Assembly: GCF_040560245.1 (NCBI RefSeq)
Contig: NZ_JAKMWP010000003.1
Length of the DNA stretch: 64,000 nucleotides
DNA from: Morganella sibonii
GTDB lineage: Bacteria; Pseudomonadota; Gammaproteobacteria; Enterobacterales; Enterobacteriaceae
Strand: one strand, 5' to 3'
The notes under the pieces were generated by a model that saw nothing but the letters and a program-made list of their open reading frames with translations, was not told the DNA's origin and searched no databases. This document shows positions 26,438 to 35,394 of this stretch, piece by piece. Made by a program: the position numbers and the translations under genes. Each line of letters begins with the position of its first letter. Positions within the stretch are counted from its first letter, which is position 1.

Positions 26438-27553
26438 ATGTCACAACATCCATCGTCACAGAAAAAGCTGTTTACCCCGCTGAAAGTGGGCGCCTTTACC
26501 GCACCGAACCGCGTCTTTATGGCACCGCTGACCCGGCTGCGCAGTATCGAACCCGGTGATATTCCGACTCCGCTGATGGGTGAGTATTACCGCCAGCGTG
26601 CCGGAGCCGGGCTGATTATCTCGGAAGCCACCCAGATTTCCGCACAAGCTAAAGGCTATGCCGGTGCACCGGGGCTGCACAGCCCGGAACAGATTGCGGC
26701 CTGGAAAAAAATCACGGCCGGTGTGCATGACGCCGGCGGCCACATTGCTGTTCAGCTGTGGCATACCGGACGGATTTCCCATAACAGTATCCAGCCGGGA
26801 CAACAGGCACCGGTAGCACCGTCTGCTATCAGCGCCGGAACCCGGACGTCACTGCGTGATGAGAATGGTCACGCTATCCGTGTCGATACTTCCATGCCGC
26901 GCGCACTGGAAACCAGTGAGATCCCGGGGATTGTGAATGATTTCCGTCAGGCGGTTGCCAATGCGCGTGAGGCCGGTTTTGATATGGCAGAACTGCATTC
27001 CGCTCACGGTTATCTGCTGCATCAGTTCTTATCGCCGGATGCCAACCATCGTACCGATCAGTACGGCGGCAGCCGTGAAAACCGCGCCCGTCTGGTGCTG
27101 GAAGTCGTGGATGCGGTGTGTACGGAATGGGGGCCGGAGCATATCGGTATCCGTGTGTCACCGATTGGTTCATTCCAGAATATGAGCAACGGCCCGGATG
27201 AAGAAGCCGATGCTCTGTATCTGATTGAAGAACTGAATAAGCGTAATATCGCCTATCTGCATATGTCTGAGCCGGACTGGGCAGGCGGTCAGCCGTACAG
27301 CGAAGATTTCCGCCGCAAGGTGCGTTCTCTGTTCCGTGGCGTGATCATCGGTGCCGGTGCTTATACTCCGGAAAAAGCCGAAGATCTGATTGAAAAAGGG
27401 CTGATTGATGCAGTGGCATTTGGCCGCGATTATATCGCCAATCCGGATCTGGCGGCACGTCTGGCGAAAAAAGTACCGCTGAACCCGCAGCGTCCGGAAT
27501 CCTTCTACGGCGGTGGTGCCGAAGGCTATACCGATTATCCGTTTATGGCATAA
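26438..27553 (+). CDS. nemA: N-ethylmaleimide reductase, old yellow enzyme family
   Basis: 371 residues. An FMN-dependent TIM barrel reducing maleimides, nitro-compounds, glyoxal-type electrophiles and enones with NADPH. Visible features are the N-terminal LFTPLKVGAFTAPNRVFMAPLTR, the HxxH-type substrate pair region ELHSAHGYLLHQFLSP near 186-201, and GAGAYTPEKAEDLI plus VAFGRDYIANPDL near the C-terminus for FMN phosphate. GGAG precedes the ATG. Second gene of the nemRA unit. Confidence 0.94.
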   Translation: MSQHPSSQKKLFTPLKVGAFTAPNRVFMAPLTRLRSIEPGDIPTPLMGEYYRQRAGAGLIISEATQISAQAKGYAGAPGLHSPEQIAAWKKITAGVHDAGGHIAVQLWHTGRISHNSIQPGQQAPVAPSAISAGTRTSLRDENGHAIRVDTSMPRALETSEIPGIVNDFRQAVANAREAGFDMAELHSAHGYLLHQFLSPDANHRTDQYGGSRENRARLVLEVVDAVCTEWGPEHIGIRVSPIGSFQNMSNGPDEEADALYLIEELNKRNIAYLHMSEPDWAGGQPYSEDFRRKVRSLFRGVIIGAGAYTPEKAEDLIEKGLIDAVAFGRDYIANPDLAARLAKKVPLNPQRPESFYGGGAEGYTDYPFMA

Positions 27554-27558
27554 CAGAC

Positions 27559-27594
27559 AATAACCCGGCAGCAAACCGCGCCGGGTTATTTTTT
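27559..27594 (+). terminator. Terminator between nemA and the iron ABC operon
   Basis: AATAACCCGGC (27559-27569) pairs with GCCGGGTTATT (27580-27590), followed by TTTT. It serves nemA and perhaps the convergent ABC operon. Confidence 0.9.
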
Positions 27595-28339
27595 ACGGCC
27601 GGATAATTGTATGTGCATACACTGTACTGTAGCCGTCCATCTCTATTTTACGGAATTCCACATCAAAGACTTCATTTAATAATGAGGATTCCAGCAGTTT
27701 GGCGGATGAACCGAAATAGCGTAATTGTCCCTGTGATAACACAATAACTGATTCAAAATAGCGGAATACCATATCCAGTTCGTGCAGACACACCACCACC
27801 AGTTTCTCTTTTCCCTGAGCCGTTAAATCCTCAATCAGCTGCATACGGTGTTTTATATCCAGCGCAGCCCCCGGTTCATCGGCAAATATCACCGGCGGGT
27901 CACACATCAGTGCCATTGCGGTAAGAACACGGCTTTTTTCCCCGCCCGATAATATATGCCAGTGTTTATCCAGTAACGGCTGTAATTCATATTTCCGGCA
28001 GGCGGTTGCTTTTGCTGTTTTCGGATCAGATGCCCGCTCTGCGGCCAGCGAAATTAATTCATCTGTCCGCTGATCCCAGCAGGGATTAAAACTCTGCGGG
28101 ATAAGACCGATTTTCCGCATCCGCGCAGCGCCTTTATAACGGCTGATATTTTTCCCGTCCAGTGTCACGGCACTGAATACCTCCGGGGTCAGCCCGGATA
28201 ATGCTTTTATCAGCGTGGATTTACCGGAGCCGTTCGGGCCGATAAGCGCAATGCTGCCTCTGGCGGGTAAATGCAGGGAATCAACCGTCAGTATTGTTTT
28301 ATCCTGTTTACGGACATTGAGGTTATTCACTGTGATCAT
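27593..28339 (-). CDS. Iron/corrinoid ABC transporter ATP-binding protein
   Basis: 248 residues with Walker A GPNGSGKST (34-42), signature ILSGGEKSRV near 129-138, Walker B PPVIFADEPG near 149-158 and the H-loop CLHELD near 187. It is of the FecE/BtuD type. The start overlaps the permease stop by 4 bases. It is the last gene of the receptor-binding protein-permease-ATPase operon. Confidence 0.92.
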   Translation of the reverse strand: MITVNNLNVRKQDKTILTVDSLHLPARGSIALIGPNGSGKSTLIKALSGLTPEVFSAVTLDGKNISRYKGAARMRKIGLIPQSFNPCWDQRTDELISLAAERASDPKTAKATACRKYELQPLLDKHWHILSGGEKSRVLTAMALMCDPPVIFADEPGAALDIKHRMQLIEDLTAQGKEKLVVVCLHELDMVFRYFESVIVLSQGQLRYFGSSAKLLESSLLNEVFDVEFRKIEMDGYSTVYAHTIIRP

Positions 28340-29319
28340 GATTTTCTTACCCGTTTCGCCAGCAGATAAATAAAGAAAGGGCCGCCGATAAAGGCGGTGA
28401 TCAGCCCGAGCGGTATTTCCCCCGGCGGCAGCAGGCTGCGCGATAATGCATCGGAGAACATCACCAGTGCCGCACCAATAACAGCGGAGGCGGGCAGAAC
28501 ATATTTATGACGGGCACCAACCTGCCAGCGGGCAATATGCGGGGCAATCAATCCGATAAAACCAACAACACCGCCGAGTGACACGGCAATCGCCACAATG
28601 GCTGATCCGGCAATTAAGGCCAGCACGGTAAACCGCTCAACGGATAAGCCGAAACTCATGGCCATTGTTCTGTCCAGTCCCATTAAATCCAGCCCGTCAG
28701 ACAGCAGATAAACGGATAACAAAACTGACGCGAGGGTTAATATCAGGCTGATAATCAAACCGTCACCGGACGGCGTTTGTATTCCGCCCAAAATCCAGCT
28801 TAATACCACCTGGAGGCTGGTACTTTCATCGGATAATGCCATCATCATAAAGGAACGGGCGGCATTTAATACCGCACTGACCGCTACCCCGGTTAATAAC
28901 AGTGTGGCGGTATCCAGTGACCCGGCAATCCGGGAAACTGATAACACAATAAATATCGCCGCCAGTGCGCCGCTGAACGCAAATAACGGCAGTGATACCG
29001 CCAGCGGTAATCCGAGCGGGACTAATAATGCAATGGTTCCGCCGATCGCCGCACCGCCGGAAGATCCTAATAACCAGGGTTCTGCCAGCGGATTACGGAA
29101 TACCCCCTGAAAAATGGCGCCGCTTAATCCCAGTAATGCGCCGGTAAATCCGGCAGTAATCACACGCGGTAAACGCCATTCAGTTAACAGGCGGGATGTC
29201 AGATCATCGCTGTAAAACAGGGCACTGAATACTTTCAGCGGACTTTCCCAGGTGTGACCCGCACAGGCTGAAAAAATAAATGCAGCGAAGAGGATGAATA
29301 ACAGGCTGACAATTTTCAC
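28336..29319 (-). CDS. Iron/corrinoid ABC transporter permease (FecCD family)
   Basis: 327 residues from GTG 29319, chosen because GTGA overlaps the stop of the binding-protein gene and GGAG lies 9 bases upstream; an ATG at 29334 lacks a site. About ten hydrophobic helices with family landmarks FRNPLAEPWLLGSSGGAAIG near 75 and GGVVGFIGLIAPHIAR near 245. It forms the homodimeric channel for a ferric siderophore, heme or corrinoid substrate. Confidence 0.9.
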   Translation of the reverse strand: MKIVSLLFILFAAFIFSACAGHTWESPLKVFSALFYSDDLTSRLLTEWRLPRVITAGFTGALLGLSGAIFQGVFRNPLAEPWLLGSSGGAAIGGTIALLVPLGLPLAVSLPLFAFSGALAAIFIVLSVSRIAGSLDTATLLLTGVAVSAVLNAARSFMMMALSDESTSLQVVLSWILGGIQTPSGDGLIISLILTLASVLLSVYLLSDGLDLMGLDRTMAMSFGLSVERFTVLALIAGSAIVAIAVSLGGVVGFIGLIAPHIARWQVGARHKYVLPASAVIGAALVMFSDALSRSLLPPGEIPLGLITAFIGGPFFIYLLAKRVRKS

Positions 29320-30227
29320 TGTTTCAGACTCCATTTTTCAAATATGTCAGACATATATTCAATACCGTCAATAATCCGGGGGCCGGGAATAAGCACATAG
29401 GCACTTTTTACCGGATAAATATCGTTATTTTTTACTGCTTTCATTTGTGACCAGCCGGGAAGTGCCAGTAAATTACGGATTTTATCTCCGGTGATGGTGT
29501 ACAGAATAATATCAGGGTCGGCGGCGATGATGGCTTCCGGTGATACCTGTTTCAGCGCCGGTCCGGCCTGTTTATATTCCTCCAGCGCCAGCGTTCCGCC
29601 CGCTTTTAAAACAGAATCTGCGGTATATCCGGGGGTTTTCTTATATGCCTGCGGCCGGGCAACCAGTAATAATCCGTTACTGACCTGACCGGTGATCATA
29701 ATAACCCTTGGTGCCCGGTAACCGGGCGGTTTTTGCTGAACAGTGTGCAGCCGCTGTTCCATTTCTGCCGCCACCTGTTCACCTTTTTCCGTTGTTTTGG
29801 TGACCTGCGCCACCAGACGGATATTACGGATAATTTCCTCAATACTGTTTCCCTCCAGCACCAGGACGGGGATACCGAATTTACGCAACGGTATTAATAA
29901 TTGATGTGTCGCCTGGCGGGCAGGGGTCATAATCACCAGATCCGGTTTCTGTTCAATGATCCGTTCAAGAGAAAAACCGAGACGACCGCCGATTAACGGT
30001 TTATTTTTGATTTCATCCGGGAAATAGGTATAGGCATCAATACCGGCGATATTGTCAGCTAATCCGAGGATCGCCACAATTTCGGTATTTGATGAAAAGA
30101 TAGTCACAATACGCTGCGGTTTTTCGTTCAGTGTGACCGGCGCAGATAATTGCGCCATCATACTGAAAACAGGCAGAGCATGGCACAGGGCCATGCTCAG
30201 TGTGATGATAATAATCAGGACTTTCAT
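29316..30227 (-). CDS. Iron/corrinoid ABC transporter substrate-binding protein
   Basis: 303 residues with a signal peptide (about 1-24). A class III binding domain follows: KPQRIVTIFSSNTEIVAILGLADNIAGID and LERIIEQKPDLVIM are typical of BtuF/FecB-type proteins. It starts 10 bases after the TonB receptor gene. The ligand cannot be read from sequence. Confidence 0.9.
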   Translation of the reverse strand: MKVLIIIITLSMALCHALPVFSMMAQLSAPVTLNEKPQRIVTIFSSNTEIVAILGLADNIAGIDAYTYFPDEIKNKPLIGGRLGFSLERIIEQKPDLVIMTPARQATHQLLIPLRKFGIPVLVLEGNSIEEIIRNIRLVAQVTKTTEKGEQVAAEMEQRLHTVQQKPPGYRAPRVIMITGQVSNGLLLVARPQAYKKTPGYTADSVLKAGGTLALEEYKQAGPALKQVSPEAIIAADPDIILYTITGDKIRNLLALPGWSQMKAVKNNDIYPVKSAYVLIPGPRIIDGIEYMSDIFEKWSLKQ

Positions 30228-30236
30228 TGTTGCCGG

Positions 30237-32387
30237 TTAAAAACGGTATGTCACACCGGTAATAAATGACCGGCCCGGCATAGAAGTTCCCAAACTGCCG
30301 TTGGATTTTGACGGCAGCATAATATACGGGTCTTCATCCAGGGCAAAAAAGACCGGATGCTCGTTTTTATCCAGAATATTGTCTATCCGTCCGTACAGCG
30401 TCAGCGACTGGCTGATATCCACATCCGCCTGAAGATTCCAGACCATAAACGGCGCTTTGCGCATGACATATGAGGAATAAGGGCGAACCTCCGGAATAAT
30501 GCCTTCTTCGGTTTTATACCACATCGGCCCGCGCAAAATACCCTGTAACTGAAGGCTCCACGGATAACGGGCATTGGTAAAATAGAGCTCGTTAATAAAT
30601 GCAGCCTGGTACTGATACATGCGCTGAACTTTATTACTGTTATTGGTTGCGGTTATTTTGGCACCTTTATCTTCCATATCGAAATTCCAGCTGCCGTTTA
30701 AACGCATGACCCAATCCCAGTCTGTCTGCCAGTCAAATACACGGTTAACCGTGGCACGGCTGTTAATTTCCAGCCCGCGGACCACAATATCATCGTCGCT
30801 GTTGGCATACTGATAAACATTCGGCGCCAGAACGTTGGTCTGTATTCTGTTCTGAATGGTATTCTGAAACAGGGCAATATCCACGGAATTCAGGGAGTCA
30901 CCGAGTGTCGCGCCCACTTCAAACTGACGGTTACTTTCTGCTTTGAGGGAACTGTTTCCCAGATATTGTGTGCCGGACAGCGTAATATAATCCGCGCCCA
31001 GCTGTGTGGCGGTCGGGGCACGGTAACCGGTGGCGACAGAGGATTTCAGGTTCAGCCAGTCATTGACCTGATAGTTGGTGCCGAGACTCCAGGTTAACTG
31101 ATTATAGGAGGCACTGCCGGTGAACTGATTATCCAGGTTCGGGGTTTTATCGAAATTGGTTTTCCCGTAGGTATAACGCATCCCGCCGCGGATTATCCAG
31201 CTGTCATCAAATAAACTCTGCCGGTCATCAAAATAAACGGCGTACTGATTTTCAGTCTGGTTATTATCATATGGCGCGGATTGTTTCAGCGGATTTCCGC
31301 TGACACTGACCTGATCACGTTCTGAACGCAGACGGCTGTATTCATAATCAACGCCTAATAACAGATCATTCTGTTCATGGAGTTTAATTACCGGCTGGAA
31401 TTTCACGCCGTAAATATCCAGCTGACGACGGTTATGATCACTGCGGGTTTTCGCTGTCAGCGGTGATGCCCAGCGGAAATTATCCACATCCTGCACAAAA
31501 TAGGCATGGCTGTTCATTCTGAAAATACTGTCGTCGGTGCCGTTTTTCCAGACCACATCCGCCGAGCGGTTATAACGGGTATCTTTGGCGTAAATATTCC
31601 CGGTTGAACCACGGAAACCGCCGTCATAAATACCGTCTGTCCGCAGTGATACATCGAGCAGGTTACTTTCGTTAATCTGCCAGCCTAAATTACCGCTTAA
31701 ACCAAAACGTTCCCAGTTGGTATTTTCCTGTTTACTGCCGCCTTTCCCGGAATGGTAATCATCACGGCGACCGGCTTCAAACCCGACATAACCGTAAATA
31801 TCGCCGTCATCATTCTGAAAACCATAGCCGCCGTAAGTCTGTGCCAGTCCCCATGAGCCTGTTTCCGCTGAAATTTTCCCGCCTTCATCGGTTAATCCGT
31901 TTTTCAGGAAAATATTAATCACGCCGCCCATTGCCTGAGAGCCGTAAATAACCGAAGAAGGGCCCCGGATAACTTCAATCCGGCTGACATCTTTCGGTGA
32001 TAATTTGGATAAGTTCGCGGTTCCCGCACGACGGCCGTTAACTAATACCAGCACCTGTCCGGCAAAATCTTTTCCCTGGCCATCTGTTGCAGCGCCGCGG
32101 ATATTAATGGATGTCTGCCCGGGACTCCATTCACTGAAAAAACCGACACTGTTTTGTGCCAGTAATTCGGTCAGACTTTCCGCCCGTGAGCGTTCAATCT
32201 GATCACTGTCAATAACCTGCGTGGTGACGGTGGATTTTCGCTGTTGTTCTTCACGGCCTGACGCGGTGACAATTAACGTATCACCGCTTTCTGTATCCTG
32301 TTTTACGGTATTTTCCGCTCCGGCGGATAATTGTGAATATGACAGGATCAGTGAAACCAGCGCCAGTTTCCTGCTGTTTATTTTCAT
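30237..32387 (-). CDS. TonB-dependent outer membrane receptor
   Basis: 716 residues. Signal peptide about 1-24 (ending SAGA), a TonB box-like DTLIVTASG (35-43), a plug domain with INIRGAATDGQG and RIEVIRGPSSVIYGSQAMGGVINI, and a 22-strand barrel ending ITGVTYRF. It is longer than BtuB and more like CirA/ferric-siderophore receptors. First gene of a four-gene uptake operon in which every component is intact, unlike the receptor at 15811-17995. Confidence 0.92.
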   Translation of the reverse strand: MKINSRKLALVSLILSYSQLSAGAENTVKQDTESGDTLIVTASGREEQQRKSTVTTQVIDSDQIERSRAESLTELLAQNSVGFFSEWSPGQTSINIRGAATDGQGKDFAGQVLVLVNGRRAGTANLSKLSPKDVSRIEVIRGPSSVIYGSQAMGGVINIFLKNGLTDEGGKISAETGSWGLAQTYGGYGFQNDDGDIYGYVGFEAGRRDDYHSGKGGSKQENTNWERFGLSGNLGWQINESNLLDVSLRTDGIYDGGFRGSTGNIYAKDTRYNRSADVVWKNGTDDSIFRMNSHAYFVQDVDNFRWASPLTAKTRSDHNRRQLDIYGVKFQPVIKLHEQNDLLLGVDYEYSRLRSERDQVSVSGNPLKQSAPYDNNQTENQYAVYFDDRQSLFDDSWIIRGGMRYTYGKTNFDKTPNLDNQFTGSASYNQLTWSLGTNYQVNDWLNLKSSVATGYRAPTATQLGADYITLSGTQYLGNSSLKAESNRQFEVGATLGDSLNSVDIALFQNTIQNRIQTNVLAPNVYQYANSDDDIVVRGLEINSRATVNRVFDWQTDWDWVMRLNGSWNFDMEDKGAKITATNNSNKVQRMYQYQAAFINELYFTNARYPWSLQLQGILRGPMWYKTEEGIIPEVRPYSSYVMRKAPFMVWNLQADVDISQSLTLYGRIDNILDKNEHPVFFALDEDPYIMLPSKSNGSLGTSMPGRSFITGVTYRF

Positions 32388-32423
32388 TTTTTAAAACTCA
32401 TTTTTATATAATGCCTGACCAAG

Positions 32424-32502
32424 ACACCGGTTATATCCGGTGTATTCCCTGAAATAATTTTTCTGACACAAATAACATCAAGTGTTAATGAGATCCGTTT
32501 TC
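32424..32502 (-). promoter_or_regulatory. Leader of the TonB receptor/ABC operon: hairpin and weak Fur-like site
   Basis: ACACCGG-TTATAT-CCGGTGT (32424-32443) is a perfect short hairpin 37 bases upstream of the receptor start. Further upstream 32484-32502 matches about 13 of 19 Fur consensus bases by eye, weaker than the site at 18012. The remaining sequence to 32655 shows nothing clear. Confidence 0.35.
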
Positions 32503-32655
32503 ATCTTAAGAAAACAGGGCAGGCTAAGTCACTAAAAAATATGACTAATCGTCTGAAACGGGAAAGTGGTCAAGATAATTGAAAACAAACCGTTACAATC
32601 ACGCAGGGAGATAATAAGAAAGGTGAGCAGATGTTGAAAATATGCTGCATTGTTA

Positions 32656-32687
32656 AAAACCCGGCGGCACCGGAACGATGCCGCCGG
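32656..32687 (-). terminator. Terminator of the amino-sugar operon
   Basis: CCGGCGGCA (32661-32669) pairs with TGCCGCCGG (32679-32687); on the minus strand the stem runs into a T tract (32656-32660). Confidence 0.88.
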
Positions 32688-32693
32688 ATAAGG

Positions 32694-33470
32694 CTACAAT
32701 AAGCGGATGCGGTGCCGGAAGCGATCAATAAACTGCTGATTCCAGTCATCGCCGCCGGTGGCATTGCCGCTTTTCCAGATTGGCGGTTCAATACCTTGCT
32801 GTGCCAGCAGATTTACCGTTTCGGTTATCAGGGCATTCAGAAGAAAAGCATTGGCAAAGGTGGACATCGCCGCCACCTGCTGAGTTATCCCCGGGATCTG
32901 CATAACCGCATCACCGACCTGAACCTGTGAATCCAGCACCAGGTCGGCGATATCACACAGGTTCTGTCCCGAAGGGTGGCGCGCGGGGTGATCTGCCGGT
33001 GTTTCCCCGGCGTGGGCAACCGACGTTACTGCTATCACCGTCACCCCGCGCTTTTTCGCTTCAAGGGCAATATCAATGACAGAGGCATTAATACCATACG
33101 CATTGATAAGCACCATCACTTCCCCGGCCTGCACCGGGTTGTTATTCATCACAATCCTGCCGAAGCCCGGCAGCCTTTCAACCGCCATTGAGCGCAGTGC
33201 ACCGTTTGTCAGCAGAGTACCTTCATCAAGGATCGGATTAATATGCATCAACCCCCCTGCGCGGAAAAAAACTTCCTGGGGGCCGAGGTTGGAATGTCCG
33301 CCGGATGCCGCAACGTGGATCAGATTATCCCGTGTTATCTGCTCTGCCAGCAGGGCGGCAGCCCGCGGCAACGTATCACGGTTACTGTCCAGCACGGTAT
33401 GCAGATGTGCGGTAATTTTGCTGAGATATTCCGCGGATAATGCCAGCGGATCAGTTGTTATATTTATCAT
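32694..33470 (-). CDS. SIS (sugar isomerase) domain protein
   Basis: 258 residues with one SIS domain: IHVAASGGHSNLGPQEVFFRAGG (51-73), GEVMVLINAYGINASVIDIALEAKKRGVTVIAVTS (115-149) and a long C-terminal helix. It resembles the UPF0309-type SIS proteins found beside N-acetylglucosamine genes. It could isomerise, bind or cleave a sugar phosphate. Last gene of the operon, two bases after nagA. Confidence 0.82.
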   Translation of the reverse strand: MINITTDPLALSAEYLSKITAHLHTVLDSNRDTLPRAAALLAEQITRDNLIHVAASGGHSNLGPQEVFFRAGGLMHINPILDEGTLLTNGALRSMAVERLPGFGRIVMNNNPVQAGEVMVLINAYGINASVIDIALEAKKRGVTVIAVTSVAHAGETPADHPARHPSGQNLCDIADLVLDSQVQVGDAVMQIPGITQQVAAMSTFANAFLLNALITETVNLLAQQGIEPPIWKSGNATGGDDWNQQFIDRFRHRIRLL

Positions 33471-33472
33471 CG

Positions 33473-34621
33473 TTATGCGCGGTAAACCGCCTCCCCCTGA
33501 AGATACGTTTCCAGCACCTGCAATGTGCTGCCCCGGATATCAAATACCACGATATCCGCCCGTTTTCCGGCCGTGAGTGTGCCTCTGTCTGCCAGCCCGA
33601 GGAACGCCGCCGGGTTTTCAGCGGCATAACGCCAGGCGTGTTCTGCGTCACTCAATCCGCTGCGGATCAGAAAACTGACACAGTCCAGAGCGGATTGCGC
33701 CGAGCCTGCCAGCAGTTCTTCATTAGCAGCAAGATGTAAACGGCCTTGTTCTGTCAGCACCACATCGCCGCCGATATGGGTGTGATAACGGCCCGGTGCC
33801 ATACCGCCGAATGCCGTGGTATCGCTGGTCAGCAGAATTTTTCCCTGTTTGGCGCGCAGAATCACTTTGATCAGTGACGGCGGCAGATGAAAACCATCGG
33901 TAATAATGCCGCTCCACAGGTTGTCTTCCGCCAGCTGTGCCCAGATGGGATTGTGATGACGGTGCATCTGCAATTCACAGCCGTTGCCGAGGTGAGTGGA
34001 CATGGTTGCGCCCAGTTCTGCGGCGCGGCGGATTTGCTCCGGTGTTGCTGCGGTATGGCCGATGGAGACACGGATATTGTTCTTCGTACAAAAGCGGATG
34101 GTGTCTGCCAGCCCGTCTTCCTGTTCAGGAGAGAGTGTCAGTATCCGCAACAATCCCTGTGATAAATCATGCCACTGCCGGACTTTTTCAGCATCGCAGT
34201 GCTGCACACAGGCTTTATCGTGCGCACCGCGCGGACCGCTGACCGGTGAAATAAACGGGCCTTCCAGATGAATACCTGCTGTGGAGGCCTGAATCCGGGG
34301 ATCAGCGGCACAAAAGGCAGCAAAATCAGACATCAGCTGTGAAATCGCACTATCGCTGTTGGTGATAATGGTCGGGCACAGGCTGGTCACCCCTTTCTGA
34401 TACAATTTTTCGTAACTGTGGCGGACATCATCCCGGTGCAGCGGCAGGGTGTTGTAATCCGTTCCCGCGTAACCGTTGACCTGCAAATCCGTCAGTCCGG
34501 CAGCGACATACGGCAGATTTTCCGGGGTATCAGTATGCAGGGGTTCAATACCGGTGATAACACCGTTATCCGCCGTGACAGTAACCGGCTTGCCGTTCAG
34601 GGTTTTAGCGCGGATCAGCAT
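33473..34621 (-). CDS. nagA: N-acetylglucosamine-6-phosphate deacetylase
   Basis: 382 residues. Amidohydrolase with AAGLTDLQVNGYAG near 45, the metal-site GIHLEGPFISP near 120, IGHTAATPEQI near 192, STHLGNG near 214 and the catalytic aspartate in LLTSDTTAFGG near 272. It removes acetate from GlcNAc-6-P, giving glucosamine-6-P for the neighbouring NagB. Start overlaps the nagB end by 7 bases. Since the cluster may act on another N-acyl amino sugar, acyl specificity is open. Confidence 0.88.
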   Translation of the reverse strand: MLIRAKTLNGKPVTVTADNGVITGIEPLHTDTPENLPYVAAGLTDLQVNGYAGTDYNTLPLHRDDVRHSYEKLYQKGVTSLCPTIITNSDSAISQLMSDFAAFCAADPRIQASTAGIHLEGPFISPVSGPRGAHDKACVQHCDAEKVRQWHDLSQGLLRILTLSPEQEDGLADTIRFCTKNNIRVSIGHTAATPEQIRRAAELGATMSTHLGNGCELQMHRHHNPIWAQLAEDNLWSGIITDGFHLPPSLIKVILRAKQGKILLTSDTTAFGGMAPGRYHTHIGGDVVLTEQGRLHLAANEELLAGSAQSALDCVSFLIRSGLSDAEHAWRYAAENPAAFLGLADRGTLTAGKRADIVVFDIRGSTLQVLETYLQGEAVYRA

Positions 34622-35394
34622 AAGTCTGCTCCTGAATCTTTATCCAGATAAAGGAAAGCACTGTTATGACGGCGCAGAATGGTTGCAGGCAGCTCTTCAC
34701 TGACAGGATCATGGATCATCCGCGTAACAGCCTGCCGCTTGGTTGCGGCCGGTACCACACATACCATATGGCGGGCGCTGACCAGCGCAGGGATTGTCAG
34801 GGTCAGGGCATACATCGGGACATCATCTGTCCGCACAAAGCAGCCGTCGTTGACCTGTTGCTGACGGCACTGTTCATCCAGTTGCACCCGTTTGACAATG
34901 TCGCTGTCACTGAAATCCGCGACCCACGGATCATTAAAGGCAATATGACCGTTTTCGCCGACACCCAGACACACCAGATCCACCGGCGCGGCGGAAAGCA
35001 GTTCCGCATAGCGGCGGCATTCCCCGTCACTGTCCGTGGCATGCGCCCGGATAAAATGCGTTGCAGCCGGTTTTACCGCATCGAACAGATGTTCCTGAAT
35101 ATAGTGACTGAATGCCTGCGGTGCTCCCGGCGGCAGACCGATATATTCATCCATATGAAATGCCGTCACTTTTGACCAGTCGATTTCCGGGAATGATTGC
35201 AGGTGCTGCAAAAATTCGTTCTGAGAGGGCGCAGAGGCAAAAATAATACGGATTTCCGGCTGTGATGCCTGACACTGAACAATAATATCGCGGGCTTTTT
35301 CTGCCGCCGCACGTCCCATGGCATCACGGTTTGCATAAACAGCATAGTGCAGCAGGTCTTTCTGACCGGCAGTAACAAGAGAATCAGTCATCAT
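34615..35394 (-). CDS. nagB: Glucosamine-6-phosphate deaminase-like protein
   Basis: 259 residues from the first of two adjacent ATGs (35394/35391), both behind GGAGG; a longer frame reaching 35625 lies inside the next gene and is rejected. Motifs include AFHMDEYIGLP near 83 with the catalytic Asp and GVGENGHIAFNDP near 142 with the active-site His. Closer to the NagB/6-phosphogluconolactonase-like group than to classical E. coli NagB. Converts glucosamine-6-P to fructose-6-P and ammonia. Confidence 0.85.
   Translation of the reverse strand: MMTDSLVTAGQKDLLHYAVYANRDAMGRAAAEKARDIIVQCQASQPEIRIIFASAPSQNEFLQHLQSFPEIDWSKVTAFHMDEYIGLPPGAPQAFSHYIQEHLFDAVKPAATHFIRAHATDSDGECRRYAELLSAAPVDLVCLGVGENGHIAFNDPWVADFSDSDIVKRVQLDEQCRQQQVNDGCFVRTDDVPMYALTLTIPALVSARHMVCVVPAATKRQAVTRMIHDPVSEELPATILRRHNSAFLYLDKDSGADLC

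Noticed and set aside
30237..32387. BtuB (vitamin B12 receptor)
   Set aside because: Plug motifs fit, but it is about 100 residues longer than BtuB and no cobalamin riboswitch is seen upstream, so a siderophore-type receptor is more likely.
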